From an uncultured Campylobacter sp. (lineage in GTDB: Bacteria; Campylobacterota; Campylobacteria; Campylobacterales; Campylobacteraceae), in NCBI RefSeq assembly GCF_905372745.1, contig NZ_CAJPQR010000002.1, positions 1-64,000 on the forward strand: a stretch of DNA of 64,000 bases, written 5' to 3'. The position numbers and the translations under genes are program-made. Positions 52,433 through 61,844 of the stretch are shown in pieces. Under the pieces are notes generated by a model. It did not search any database. It was not told where the DNA came from and worked only from the letters and a program-made list of their open reading frames with translations. The stretch's first letter is position 1. Each line of letters opens with the position of its first letter.

Positions 52433-52807
52433 TCAAAGCCCCAAATACCGCTTTAAAATAATCATCGCAGCGATGCTATCGAGCCGCCCGTCGCGTCTGC
52501 CTTCGGCGTAAATTTCGCTCGCCTCAAAACTACTCATCGCCTCGTCCTGATAGACCACTTCGCCCTCAAATTCGAGCAGCGACACGAAGTGCGCGATCCG
52601 CCTTCGCATCTCGTCCTCACTGGATCCCCCAAGCGGAACGCCCACGACTAGCTTTTTTGCTCCGTATTCGCGCAAAACGGCGCTAACGTCGCGCGCTGCT
52701 TGGTTACGATTTTTGCGCAGTACGGGCGTTTGCGGCATCACGGTTTGCCCGACGGATAGCGCCACGCCGATACGTTTTAGCCCCACGTCGATGGCCATTA
52801 TGCTCAT
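52433..52807 (-). CDS. ruvX: Holliday-junction resolvase-like RuvX/YqgF
   Basis: This 124-residue RNase-H-fold protein is needed for 16S rRNA 5' end processing and perhaps junction resolution. Motifs are MAIDVGLKRIGVALSV (first acidic residue), LVVGVPLGG, VVYQDEAMSSFEA and GRLDSIAAMIILKRYL (last acidic residue). The length is near normal. It lies on the minus strand downstream of dprA with a 196-base gap that shows no features. Confidence 0.95.
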   Translation of the reverse strand: MSIMAIDVGLKRIGVALSVGQTVMPQTPVLRKNRNQAARDVSAVLREYGAKKLVVGVPLGGSSEDEMRRRIAHFVSLLEFEGEVVYQDEAMSSFEASEIYAEGRRDGRLDSIAAMIILKRYLGL

Positions 52808-53003
52808 TTTCGTCCTTTAGATTTTCTTAAATTTAGCAATAAATTTGACGGCGGCAAGCTCAAATTTGATACCTCCGCTACGACAAATTTACAAAATAAA
52901 ACGTCGCCAAAACGCATTTATCGCCGTCAAGCCGCCAAAATTTACTTCAAATTTTACCGCCTCTTTAACAAAAACTCGCGCGGCATAAATTTAACGCTAA
53001 ATT

Positions 53004-53771
53004 TTACTCCGCAAACACCGTAAGTCCCGATATTCGCAGCTTGCCTTCCAGTTCGTATTCGTAAATTTTATCGCCGAATTTCGCTAAGGCCGCATCAAGA
53101 CTCGCGCCGTTTTTGCAAAATTTTATCACCTCATCCTCTTGCGCGGGCGCGGGTTTGCCGCCGAAACGAAGCGCAAATTCGTCAAAATCGTTTATCAAAT
53201 TTGCCGCGCCGCTAGCGACCAGCTCGTTCGTCCCATCGCTCTCGCCTAGGCGCTGAGGCAGCGTAAATATCGGCACGCCAAGCTCCTTTGCCATGCGCGC
53301 GCTTTGCATCGAGCCGCTTTTAGCGTCGGCCTGCGCCACGACTAGAGCCTGCGAAAGCGCGACTACGATACGGTTTCGCTCCAAAAATCTATAAGCAAGC
53401 GGCGGTTCATCGGGGGCGTATTCGCTCAGAGCCAGCGCGTTTTGGTAGATTTCTTTGATGATTTTGGCGTTACTTGGCGGGTAGATTTTATTTAGTCCGT
53501 TGCCAAAAACGGCGATGGTATGCGGGAAAGCCCCCTTGTGCGCGGCGATATCTACGCCGATGGCCGCTCCACTAACCACGCAAACGCCGCTGTTTGCCAG
53601 CGTCCTAGCCAGCGCCTCTACGCACTGCCTGGTATAGGCGCTGGCCTTTCTCGAACCCACGATCGAGACCATCGGGCGCTCAAGCAGGGCCAAATTTCCC
53701 TCGAAATAGAGCTTTTGCGGCGGCTTTTTAAGACGCAAAAGGCCGCTAGGAAGCTTGGTTAAAACATTCAA
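53004..53771 (-). CDS. dprA: DNA-processing protein DprA
   Basis: DprA protects incoming single-stranded DNA and loads RecA during natural transformation. The 255 residues hold the Rossmann-like core: VSIVGSRKASAYTRQCVEALARTLANSGVCVVSGAAIGVDIAAHKGAF, AVFGNGLNKIYPPSNAKII, LVVAQADAKSGSMQSARMAKELGVPIFTLP. The N-terminal SAM-like domain of larger DprA proteins is missing, as in other Campylobacter. It overlaps the next upstream gene by 4 bases; the order matches Cj0633-Cj0634. Confidence 0.95.
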   Translation of the reverse strand: MNVLTKLPSGLLRLKKPPQKLYFEGNLALLERPMVSIVGSRKASAYTRQCVEALARTLANSGVCVVSGAAIGVDIAAHKGAFPHTIAVFGNGLNKIYPPSNAKIIKEIYQNALALSEYAPDEPPLAYRFLERNRIVVALSQALVVAQADAKSGSMQSARMAKELGVPIFTLPQRLGESDGTNELVASGAANLINDFDEFALRFGGKPAPAQEDEVIKFCKNGASLDAALAKFGDKIYEYELEGKLRISGLTVFAE

Positions 53772-55390
53772 AAAAGATCCTTTAGATAGACGACATCGAC
53801 TTCTTGCAGGAGTTTTGCGCTTTCTTGCAGGACTTCGATCGTATTTTTGTGCGGATGGCCGATCGCAATGGCGTAGGAGCGCTTTTTAGCTAGCTCGACG
53901 GCGTATTTTAGCTGCTTTCGTACCGCCGCCTTTGAGCCGTCGTGATCCAAAAACACGTCGCGCGCTATATAGGGCATCGAGTATTTTTTTGCCGCGCCGT
54001 AAACCTTGGTCGGCGAGGTCGTCTTGCTATCGACGAAGATCAAATTTTCGTCCCGCATCGCTCGCATCAGCCTATCCATCGCGGTCGCGTCGCTAGTGAA
54101 GCGACTTCCGGTATGGTTGTTGATGTATTTTAGATTCGGAAAGTCTCGCTTGATGCTTTGCAGTTTTTTAGCGATCTTTTCGTAGTCGTCGTTTACAGTA
54201 AGAGTGCCGATCTCAGCGCCCTTAAAACCGCCTAGAGCCTGCATAGGTAGGTGGATCATGTAAAAGCCAAAACGCCGCGCCAAAACAGGCGTCTCGGGGT
54301 GGGCGGAGGTTGCCGGGAAGAAGGACGGCGTGAGCTTTAGATTTACCGATTTTATCGCGTCTACCTGGTGTCTATACGCCACGTCGTCGATGATGATGAC
54401 TAGACGCGGTTTAGCGCCTAATTTTGAGTAAATTTTAGATTTTTTATCTTCGCTAATTGAGTCTGCGAGCTTTTGCGGATTTTCGTCCTTTTTGCCGTTA
54501 GCTTTGTCCATGTTTTTAGCGCTTTGCGCGTCCTCTTTATCCTGCGCGCTTTGTCCGCTCATTTGGATGCTTACTTTAGCCTCTTGTCTGCCTTCTTGGT
54601 TTTGCGTTTGCGCGCTTTTGTCTACGCCCGCGGCATCGGCATCGCCCAGTCCTGATTCGCCCGCGTTTTGCGTGCCGAAATCTATAGTAAATTTAGGACT
54701 TTTTAGCGTCTGTTCTAGAGCCTCGCTTTGCGTTTTGTTTGCGCTTTTTGAGGTCTGAATGCCGTTAAATTCGTCGTTTTGTTCGCCGTATGGATCTGGC
54801 GAGTTTAGATTTTCATTTCCTCGTCCGTCCTTTTTAGCTAGGCTGTTTTTTACTGCGCCCTCAAGCTCGGAATGATCGCGCGACTCAAGAGAAATTTTAT
54901 CGCGCACGATGACGTTTTGGCGCTTTATGAATTTCGTTCGCTCGTCTTGATCGTCGTTTAAAAAATCCGAACCAAGCTCGCTTTGCGTATGCGAAGCCTG
55001 TAAAAAAGCCGCGCCTGCGCCGTCATCGTTTTTTTCTAAACTCGCCTCATTTACCGAAGCTTGCGCAAAAAGAGCTTTGATATCCGTTAAATTCGCTCTA
55101 GAATGCACGCCAGAGTCGCTATTTTGGACTTCGTCCGCATCCGCGGCGCCGGACTTAAACGATGCTAAATTCGCCGTTTCTTCTTTTTTAGAAACACTTA
55201 GATACTCTTGCGCCTTTGCGATGAGTTTTTCGGCGGCATCCGGCTTAAATTTAACGTCCAAAAAATAAAATGCGCCGACGAGCAAGATACAGGCGATAAA
55301 AATAGCGGAAAACAGTAGCTTAAATCCGCCTCGCAAGCGCCCTTTTTTAGGACGCTTTTTGGCGGATCTTTTTCTGGATTTTGGGTTCAA
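53768..55390 (-). CDS. Divergent polysaccharide deacetylase-like protein
   Basis: This 540-residue protein has a basic N-terminus, a membrane helix at about 26-48 (LFSAIFIACILLVGAFYFLDV) and a low-complexity linker of about 270 residues rich in Ala, Asn, Gln, Ser and Asp. The C-terminal domain from about residue 325 is of the divergent polysaccharide deacetylase (YibQ-like) family: RLVIIIDDVAYRHQVDAI, YMIHLPMQALGG, NHTGSRFTSDATAMDRLM, FVDSKTTSPTK, RDVFLDHDGS and AIGHPHKNTIEVLQ. The acidic pair IDD and the histidines suggest a metal site. It lies one base after ilvC and overlaps dprA, as in C. jejuni (Cj0633). The linker is much longer than I expect for the family. Confidence 0.87.
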   Translation of the reverse strand: MNPKSRKRSAKKRPKKGRLRGGFKLLFSAIFIACILLVGAFYFLDVKFKPDAAEKLIAKAQEYLSVSKKEETANLASFKSGAADADEVQNSDSGVHSRANLTDIKALFAQASVNEASLEKNDDGAGAAFLQASHTQSELGSDFLNDDQDERTKFIKRQNVIVRDKISLESRDHSELEGAVKNSLAKKDGRGNENLNSPDPYGEQNDEFNGIQTSKSANKTQSEALEQTLKSPKFTIDFGTQNAGESGLGDADAAGVDKSAQTQNQEGRQEAKVSIQMSGQSAQDKEDAQSAKNMDKANGKKDENPQKLADSISEDKKSKIYSKLGAKPRLVIIIDDVAYRHQVDAIKSVNLKLTPSFFPATSAHPETPVLARRFGFYMIHLPMQALGGFKGAEIGTLTVNDDYEKIAKKLQSIKRDFPNLKYINNHTGSRFTSDATAMDRLMRAMRDENLIFVDSKTTSPTKVYGAAKKYSMPYIARDVFLDHDGSKAAVRKQLKYAVELAKKRSYAIAIGHPHKNTIEVLQESAKLLQEVDVVYLKDLF

Positions 55391-56413
55391 TTAATTTTTG
55401 CTTTGGTCGATGAGTTTGCCAGAGCTAATCCAAGGCATCATAGAGCGTAGTTTTTTACCGGTTTGATTTAGCAGGCTTCTTTCGGCGATGCCGCGCTCTG
55501 CGTTCATGCGGACGTATCCGGCCTTGCGCTCGAGGATGAAGTCTTTTGCAAATTTACCGTTTTGGATCTCTTTTAAAATTTCCTTCATCGCTTTTTTGCT
55601 GTCTTCGCCGATGACGCGCGGTCCGCTTACGTAGTCGCCGTATTCTGCAGTGTTTGAGATAGAGTAGCGCATATCCGCCATGCCGCCTTGATACATTAGA
55701 TCCACGATTAGTTTTAGCTCATGAAGACACTCAAAATACGCCATCTCAGGCTCGTATCCGGCATCGACCAGCGTCTCAAATCCGGCGTTTACCAGCGCGC
55801 AAAGTCCGCCGCAAAGCACCGCCTGCTCGCCGAAAAGATCGGTCTCGGTCTCGTCTTTAAAAGTTGTCTCGATGATGCCCGTTCTGCCGCCGCCGATCGC
55901 GCTAGCGTAGCTTAGAGCTAGCTCTTTAGCCTTTCCGCTCGCGTTTTGCTCTACGGCGATTAGATCAGGGATGCCGCCGCCGCGGACGAATTCGCTTCTT
56001 ACGGTGTGGCCGGGCGCTTTTGGAGCGATCATGATGACGTCGATGTCCTCTGGAGCTTTGATCTGTCCGAAATGCACGTTAAATCCGTGTCCAAACGCGA
56101 TCGCCGCGCCGCTTTTAAGGTTAGGTTTAATCTCTCGCTCGAAAATTTCGGCCTGAAGCTCGTCGGGAGTTAAAATCATAACGACGTCGGCGGCCTTTGC
56201 GGCTTCTGCTACCGTTTTTACCTCAAAGCCTTTTGCTTCGGCCTTTGCCCAGCTTCTGCCGCCTTTTGCCAGACCCACGATCACCTTTACGCCGCTATCG
56301 CGCAAATTTTCGGCGTGCGCGTGTCCTTGCGAGCCAAAACCTATCATCGCGACGGTTTTGCTTCTAATCAAGCTCAAATCGCAATCTTTGTCATAATAAA
56401 TATTTACAGCCAT
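55391..56413 (-). CDS. ilvC: Ketol-acid reductoisomerase
   Basis: IlvC converts acetolactate or acetohydroxybutyrate to the dihydroxy acids of valine and isoleucine synthesis with NADPH and Mg2+. The 340-residue short (class I) form has the Rossmann start VAMIGFGSQGHAHAENLRDSGVKVIVGL, VMILTPDELQAEIFE, AFGHGFNVHFG, IMIAPKAPGHTVRSEF and the metal-binding ETDLFGEQAVLCGG and FECLHELKLIVDLMYQGG. It is the first gene of the minus-strand unit, with its own extended -10 box. Confidence 0.98.
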   Translation of the reverse strand: MAVNIYYDKDCDLSLIRSKTVAMIGFGSQGHAHAENLRDSGVKVIVGLAKGGRSWAKAEAKGFEVKTVAEAAKAADVVMILTPDELQAEIFEREIKPNLKSGAAIAFGHGFNVHFGQIKAPEDIDVIMIAPKAPGHTVRSEFVRGGGIPDLIAVEQNASGKAKELALSYASAIGGGRTGIIETTFKDETETDLFGEQAVLCGGLCALVNAGFETLVDAGYEPEMAYFECLHELKLIVDLMYQGGMADMRYSISNTAEYGDYVSGPRVIGEDSKKAMKEILKEIQNGKFAKDFILERKAGYVRMNAERGIAERSLLNQTGKKLRSMMPWISSGKLIDQSKN

Positions 56414-56447
56414 TTTGCATTCCTTTGTTTTAAGATAAATTTGCGTG

Positions 56448-56453
56448 ATTATA
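56448..56453 (-). promoter_or_regulatory. -10 box for ilvC
   Basis: On the minus strand TAGTATAATCACG lies 35 bases before the ilvC ATG. AAGGAATGCAAAATG follows as ribosome site. Confidence 0.7.
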
Positions 56454-56564
56454 CTATTTGCGCGCTGAAATAAACTTGACTTAGACTCGATTTAAGTTTA
56501 TTAAAAAGCCTTTTAGTGTAAAATTGCCGATTATAAAAATTTATAGATATAGAGTGTAAAGATT

Positions 56565-57383
56565 ATGAATGATTCAATCTACAAGCATATAAAGGCACTT
56601 CCTCCGCTAGACGATACGGTAGTAAAAGTCCAAGCCGTCTGTTCAAACGAAAATAGTTCGCTAGGCGACCTAGCCCAGATAATCGCTAAAGACCCGATGC
56701 TAACGGCAAATATTTTACGCTCGGCAAATTCCCCGCTTTACGGTTTTAGTCGCGAAATAACGACTATAGAAAAGGCCGTATCGCTTTTTGGTATGGCGAC
56801 CGTACGCGGTTTCGCGCTCTCAAGCGCCGTTAAAAAGAACTTTAAGATAAATTTAGACCCTTACGGCATTACTAGCCACGACTTTTTAAATATTTCCATA
56901 ATGCAAAATGCGCTCACTTACAATTGGTACTCTAAGATCGACGCAAAAGAACTCGCCGTGTTAAGCCCCGCTTCGTTTATGCTAGAAGTCGGCAAAATCG
57001 TGATTTCTCATGAGTTAAACGAAAAAGGCAAGGTGGACGAATTTAGAAAAAGATTAAAAGAAATTTCAAATCCGTTTGATCTATCCGATCTAGAAACCGA
57101 GATCGTAGGCATCTCAAACGAAACGGTAACGGCTAAAATTTTCGAGCAATGGAACCTAGAAACCGAGCTGGTAGAGGCGATATATTATTCAAACGATCCG
57201 GACGATGCGCCCGAGCATATCAAAGACTACTCAAAAGCGCTCAGAGTCGTCAAAAACGCCGTAAATATCTTTAGCCAACTTGGCGACGACGGACTACAAA
57301 ATACGCTAATGTGCCTCGACGAATACGGCTTTGCGCAAGATAAATTTTTAGAAGCCGTCGCAAAAGTCAAAGCGAATTTGTGA
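56565..57383 (+). CDS. HDOD-domain signalling protein
   Basis: This 272-residue protein is made mainly of an HDOD domain, a helical relative of HD phosphohydrolases without the catalytic HD pair: LPPLDDTVVKVQAVCSNENSS, IAKDPMLTANILRSANSPLYGF, TIEKAVSLFGMATVRGFALS. In C. jejuni an HDOD protein (Cj0248) affects motility, but this one sits next to rnr, between ilvC and holA, where C. jejuni lacks it. It ends in a 4-base overlap with rnr (GTGA), so the two are translated together. Confidence 0.85.
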   Translation: MNDSIYKHIKALPPLDDTVVKVQAVCSNENSSLGDLAQIIAKDPMLTANILRSANSPLYGFSREITTIEKAVSLFGMATVRGFALSSAVKKNFKINLDPYGITSHDFLNISIMQNALTYNWYSKIDAKELAVLSPASFMLEVGKIVISHELNEKGKVDEFRKRLKEISNPFDLSDLETEIVGISNETVTAKIFEQWNLETELVEAIYYSNDPDDAPEHIKDYSKALRVVKNAVNIFSQLGDDGLQNTLMCLDEYGFAQDKFLEAVAKVKANL

Positions 57384-59299
57384 AAGAATTTTTAACCAAA
57401 CTACTTGGCGGAGCGAACGAAAAGGAAGTCGCCTCCGCCGATAAAGAAATCCTACGAAATTTACTAAATTTAAACGCCGTAAGCTGCCACAAAGATCGCT
57501 ACTATCTAAACAACGGCTTTGTCTGCGGAAAACTAGATATAAGCGCAAACGGCACGGGCTTTTTGGCGCCTTACGACAAACGCTTCAAGCAAGATATAAT
57601 AATAGAAAATAAAAATTTAAACGCCTCGCACTACGGCGACATCGTGCTGGCAAAGCTTTTACCGCTAAAGAAAAAACGCCAAAGCGCCAAAGTCGTGATG
57701 ACGCTAAAACTCGCCAACGAAACGAGCGTAGTCTATACCAAGCAAATAGGCTCGGTAATCCTTGGCGTAAACGTTAAAACCGGACTTAGCTCGGCTCTAA
57801 AAGCCTCGCAAAAATCTCTAAAAATGCTGCCGCCGGGCACGCTACTAAAAATTAGTAATTTAAATAACGAAATAGTAGAGGTTATCGGCAATATCAACGA
57901 CCCACTTAGCGACGAAAAAATCTCGCTCGCCGTATTTAACAAAAATGACGAATTTAGCGAGGAGTGCGAAGCTGAAGCTCTAGCGTGGGGCGACGAGGTC
58001 GATGCCTCGATGTATCCGCAAAGGGTAGATTTAAGGGAGCTGCCTTTTTGCACGATCGATCCCGTCGATGCCAAAGACTTTGACGATGCGATATATTTTG
58101 ACAAAAAAAAGCGCGAAATTTACGTCGCGATCGCCGATGTGAGCGAATACGTTACGCCCTACTCCCCAATAGACGCAGAAGCCAAAACGCGCGGATTTTC
58201 TATATATTTTCCGCACAAAGCCGTGCCGATGCTACCGCGAAATTTGAGCGAAAATATCTGTTCGCTAAAGCCAAATACCGCACGCCTTGCATTTTGTTTC
58301 AAAATCACGCTAGACGAAAACGGCGAAGTCGTAAAAGAAGAGCTCCTAGAAGCCCTAATCGCTTCAAAAAGACGCTTTAACTACGACGAGGTCGATCAAA
58401 TTTTACGCGGCGAACGCGAGGATGAAACCGGCTGGATAAAGCCTCTTTTCGCGCTCACATCGCGCCTACGCAAAAAACGTCTAAAAAACGCGTTTGACTT
58501 TATAACGCAGGAGCTTCGCATGAGCCTTGACGCAGATGGCGGGCTTGCCTCTACGAGATTTGAGACCGATACCGACTCGCACAGACTCGTCGAGGACTGC
58601 ATGCTGTTAGCCAACGTCGCTGCGGCAAAACGCATCGGTAAAGGCGTTTTTAGAAATCACGGCTCGCCGGATCTGCGAAAAATACAAATTTTACTCGAAG
58701 ACCTCGGCGCTCTGGGCTTTGACTTCGTTTATGAAAGCGACATCGCAAATTTGGTCCGCAAAATCCAAGCGCAGGCCGACGCCGTAGGCAACCGCGAGGA
58801 AATCGACAAACTCATCATCAAATCGCAAAAAAAGGCCGAATACGGCGCGCAAAATTTAGGCCACTTCGGACTGGGATTTGAGCGCTACACGCACTTTACG
58901 AGCCCAATCCGCCGCTACTCCGACCTCACGCTACACCGCCTTTTAAAGGCCAAACTGCGCAATGATGAGAAGTTTTTCAACTATCTGCTTTTAAATATAG
59001 AATCGACTTGCTCAAATTTAAGCGAACTCGAGCGCGAGGCCGACAGGGTTGCGTTTGACTTTATGGATAGGAAATTTGCGCGCTGGGCAAAAGAGCGCAT
59101 CGGACAGCGATTTAATGCCTATATCAGCGAAAATCAAAACGTCGCGGTCGCTAGGCTTGACGACGAGATAAAAGGCGCCAGGATATTTTTGGGCGCGTAC
59201 TGCGCAAATTTACTGAAAAAAGTCATCGTCGAAATCACGGACGCAAATATCGCAACGGCCGAAATTTTCGGCAAGGTCGTAAAGAAAATCGATGTATAG
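57380..59299 (+). CDS. rnr: Ribonuclease R (VacB family)
   Basis: RNase R is a 3'-5' exoribonuclease that degrades structured RNA. The 639 residues (E. coli RNase R has 813) show cold-shock-like strands at about 45-110, then the catalytic RNB domain: CTIDPVDAKDFDDAIYFD (acidic metal ligands), YVTPYSPIDAEAKTRGFSIYFPHKAVPMLPRNLSENICSL, and GFERYTHFTSPIRRYSDLTLHRLL. The C-terminal S1-like part is short. The start is GTG, overlapping the HDOD stop. It overlaps holA by 8 bases. Confidence 0.95.
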   Translation: MKEFLTKLLGGANEKEVASADKEILRNLLNLNAVSCHKDRYYLNNGFVCGKLDISANGTGFLAPYDKRFKQDIIIENKNLNASHYGDIVLAKLLPLKKKRQSAKVVMTLKLANETSVVYTKQIGSVILGVNVKTGLSSALKASQKSLKMLPPGTLLKISNLNNEIVEVIGNINDPLSDEKISLAVFNKNDEFSEECEAEALAWGDEVDASMYPQRVDLRELPFCTIDPVDAKDFDDAIYFDKKKREIYVAIADVSEYVTPYSPIDAEAKTRGFSIYFPHKAVPMLPRNLSENICSLKPNTARLAFCFKITLDENGEVVKEELLEALIASKRRFNYDEVDQILRGEREDETGWIKPLFALTSRLRKKRLKNAFDFITQELRMSLDADGGLASTRFETDTDSHRLVEDCMLLANVAAAKRIGKGVFRNHGSPDLRKIQILLEDLGALGFDFVYESDIANLVRKIQAQADAVGNREEIDKLIIKSQKKAEYGAQNLGHFGLGFERYTHFTSPIRRYSDLTLHRLLKAKLRNDEKFFNYLLLNIESTCSNLSELEREADRVAFDFMDRKFARWAKERIGQRFNAYISENQNVAVARLDDEIKGARIFLGAYCANLLKKVIVEITDANIATAEIFGKVVKKIDV

Positions 59300-60278
59300 A
59301 AAAGAGCTTGAAGCCACGCTAAATGCAGCCAAATTTCCAAATTATTTTTTGCTTTACGGTGCGGACGAATACCAAATCGAGCTTTTTGCGAAGGAAATTT
59401 TAGCCAAATTTAAAGATCTTGAAATTTTGAGCCTTTACTACGACGAGTACGATTTTGACGCTGCACGCGCGCACCTTTGCGAGCCTTCGCTATTTGGCGG
59501 CAGCCCGCTTTTACACGTAAAAAGCGATAAAAAAATTCCCGCAAAAGAGCTAAAAACCCTGATAGAGGGTTGCAAAAACGGCGGCGCATTCGTTTTCGAG
59601 CTTTTTGAGCCCGACGCCAAAGCGGTTTTTGATACGCAAAAGGCTTTCGGGGTAAATTTTGCGAGATTTTTTAAACCCGGTTCACCCGAAGAGGCCGTAA
59701 ATTTACTCGGCAGACAAGCCGCAAAAATGAACCTAAATATTACAAAAAACGCGCTTTTTGAACTCTACCGCATACATAACGAAAATTTATATTTAGCCGC
59801 GAGCGAGCTAAACAAACTAGCCTCTCTAAACGAGTCTATAAACGAAAATATCGTAAGAAGCTTGGTCTTTTCGCTATCAAGCGTGAGTTTTGACGATTTT
59901 TTCGATAAATTTATTGCGCTAAAAGATATAAGGGCCGATTTTTTCTCCTGCGCGGACGATGGAAATTTTAATGAAATTTTATTTATAAACTCGCTTTACC
60001 GCGCGTTTTTTAGACTCTTTAAACTACATGCGGGCATCAAAATAACAGGCAAATTCGACATCAAAGAAACGCTCGGCTATGCGCCGCCGCCAAACGTCGC
60101 AAATGAACTAAAAAGACAGTGTCTGGCGGTAAATTTAAAAGCATATAAAGAAATATTCACCGCGCTAAATTTGGCGGAATCTGAGCTAAAAACAAACTCT
60201 GCGCTCGATAAAAAAACTTTTCTACTCTCCTGCGTGCTGGGCCTACAAAATCTTATCGGCAAAAACAGCAAATATTAA
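59292..60278 (+). CDS. holA: DNA polymerase III delta subunit HolA
   Basis: Delta is the clamp-opening subunit of the clamp loader. The 328 residues begin MYRKELEATLNAAKFPNYFLLYGADEYQIELFAKEIL and have the helical lid and collar typical of the family (LYRIHNENLYLAASELNKLASL; SLSSVSFDDFFDKF). No ATP-binding site is present, as expected. It overlaps rnr by 8 bases, the same neighbours as Cj0630c-Cj0631c. Confidence 0.9.
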   Translation: MYRKELEATLNAAKFPNYFLLYGADEYQIELFAKEILAKFKDLEILSLYYDEYDFDAARAHLCEPSLFGGSPLLHVKSDKKIPAKELKTLIEGCKNGGAFVFELFEPDAKAVFDTQKAFGVNFARFFKPGSPEEAVNLLGRQAAKMNLNITKNALFELYRIHNENLYLAASELNKLASLNESINENIVRSLVFSLSSVSFDDFFDKFIALKDIRADFFSCADDGNFNEILFINSLYRAFFRLFKLHAGIKITGKFDIKETLGYAPPPNVANELKRQCLAVNLKAYKEIFTALNLAESELKTNSALDKKTFLLSCVLGLQNLIGKNSKY

Positions 60279-60368
60279 GTAAAAAAAAGATAAAATCAGC
60301 TCTTGTCGAAAGACTTCCTTGCCCGTTTGCAACCGCGCAAACGAGCTTAATACCCACAAGGAGAATCA

Positions 60369-60755
60369 ATGAAGCATTACGAGCTTTTATTTATTTTGAA
60401 GCCTACTTTGACGGAAGAAGAAGTAAGCGCAAAAGTTGATTTCGTTAAAGAAATCCTAACCAAAAACGGCGCAAATATCGCGTCTGTGCAGTCTATGGGT
60501 ACTAGAAAATTAGCCTATACCGTAAAAAAATATGAGCGCGGAACTTATTTCGTCGTGTATTTCGAGGCTCCGACCCAAGCTATCGCCGAAGTCGAGCGTA
60601 TCATCAGAATCACCGAAGATATCATCAAATTCTTAACGGTCAAATTTGAAAACAAAAAAGAGATCGCCGCTTGGGAAAAGATGAGCAAGGGTATCAAACT
60701 AAACAAAAAAGAACCGAAAGTCAAAGCAGAAGAAGCTCCGGCAGCGCAAGAATAA
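60369..60755 (+). CDS. rpsF: 30S ribosomal protein S6
   Basis: S6 binds 16S rRNA with S18. The 128 residues start MKHYELLFILKPTLTEEE and contain MGTRKLAYTVKKYERGTYFVVYFEAPTQAIAEVERIIRI. The C-terminal tail (NKKEPKVKAEEAPAAQE) is charged and probably flexible. CAAGGAGAATCAATG is the ribosome site. A TAAAAT -10 candidate lies near 60291. It heads rpsF-ssb-rpsR. Confidence 0.97.
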   Translation: MKHYELLFILKPTLTEEEVSAKVDFVKEILTKNGANIASVQSMGTRKLAYTVKKYERGTYFVVYFEAPTQAIAEVERIIRITEDIIKFLTVKFENKKEIAAWEKMSKGIKLNKKEPKVKAEEAPAAQE

Positions 60756-60764
60756 GGACGAAAA

Positions 60765-61349
60765 ATGTTTAATAGAGTCGTTTTAGTAGGAAATTTAACA
60801 CGAGATATCGAGCTTAGATATACGACTGCGGGCGCAGCCATAGGCAACAGCGCCATCGCCGTAACGAGAAAATTTAACGTAAACGGCGAAAAACGCGAAG
60901 AAACGTGCTTTATTGACATAACATTTTTTGGAAAACAAGCGGAGATAGCAAACCAATATCTTTCCAAAGGTTCAAAGCTTCTGGTCGAGGGTCGCCTCAA
61001 ATTCGACCAATGGACGGACAACAACGGACAAAATAGAAGCAAACACACGATCAGCGTGGAAAATATGGAGATGCTAGGCGGACAGCAACAAGGCGGATAT
61101 AATCAAAATAGTAATCAAGGCTATCAGCAAGGCGGATATCAAAATAACGGCTACAGCGGCGGCTATCAAGGCGGTCAGAATCAGCAAAATAGCTACGCTC
61201 AAAGCGGTATGCAAAGGCAAAATTTTAATAAACCGCAACAACAACAACAAAAGCAACAGCCAAAAGAAGAATACTATGGCGATAACGTCCGAGAAATAGA
61301 TATAGATGCCGACAAATACGATGACGGCGATGAAACGATACCATTTTAA
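60765..61349 (+). CDS. ssb: Single-stranded DNA-binding protein
   Basis: SSB coats single-stranded DNA in replication, repair and recombination. The 194 residues begin MFNRVVLVGNLTRDIELRYT, with the OB fold to about residue 105 (CFIDITFFGKQAEIANQYLSKGSKLLVEGRLKFDQW). A Gln/Gly/Asn-rich linker follows at about 108-172, and the acidic partner-binding tail is DDGDETIPF. It lies between the S6 and S18 genes, a conserved arrangement. Confidence 0.98.
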   Translation: MFNRVVLVGNLTRDIELRYTTAGAAIGNSAIAVTRKFNVNGEKREETCFIDITFFGKQAEIANQYLSKGSKLLVEGRLKFDQWTDNNGQNRSKHTISVENMEMLGGQQQGGYNQNSNQGYQQGGYQNNGYSGGYQGGQNQQNSYAQSGMQRQNFNKPQQQQQKQQPKEEYYGDNVREIDIDADKYDDGDETIPF

Positions 61350-61362
61350 TTAAGGAAAAACA

Positions 61363-61623
61363 ATGGCTGAAAAAAGAAAATATTCACGCAAATACTGCAA
61401 ATTTACGGAAGCAAAGATAGAATTTATCGACTATAAAGATACTTCGCTTTTAAAGTACTGCTTATCAGAGAGATTTAAAATCATGCCAAGGCGTCTAACC
61501 GGAACCTCTAAAAAATATCAAGAGATGGTAGAGAAGGCTATCAAGCGCGCTCGCCAAGCAGCATTGATACCTTACGTAGTCGATCGCGACAACGTGGTGA
61601 CCAACCCTTTTGAGGGACTATAA
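61363..61623 (+). CDS. rpsR: 30S ribosomal protein S18
   Basis: S18 pairs with S6 on the small subunit. The 86 residues are MAEKRKYSRKYCKFTEAKIEF onward, with LLKYCLSERFKIMPRRLTGTSKKYQEMVEKAIKRARQAALIPY. It follows ssb by 13 bases with AAGGAAAAACAATG and ends the operon before a terminator. Confidence 0.98.
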   Translation: MAEKRKYSRKYCKFTEAKIEFIDYKDTSLLKYCLSERFKIMPRRLTGTSKKYQEMVEKAIKRARQAALIPYVVDRDNVVTNPFEGL

Positions 61624-61628
61624 TTTTT

Positions 61629-61657
61629 AAGCCCTTTTTAGGGCTTGTCTTTTATTT
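61629..61657 (+). terminator. Rho-independent terminator after rpsR
   Basis: AAGCCCT/AGGGCTT stem with a TTTT loop, followed by GTCTTTTATTTTC, 6 bases after the rpsR stop. Confidence 0.88.
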
Positions 61658-61844
61658 TCAAATTTTCTAAATTTTATGCCTCTTCACTTTTTAAAACCCA
61701 ATTTCAATGCAAATACTTTTTGCTTGAAATTTTGACCCAAAAACCTCAAAGAAGTTTTTTCTAAAGAAAGAAAGTGCAAGTACAAAAACTATGATTTTAT
61801 TGATGCTCTTGTGAGTAAAAAGCGTAACGAGGTTAAAAAATAAG

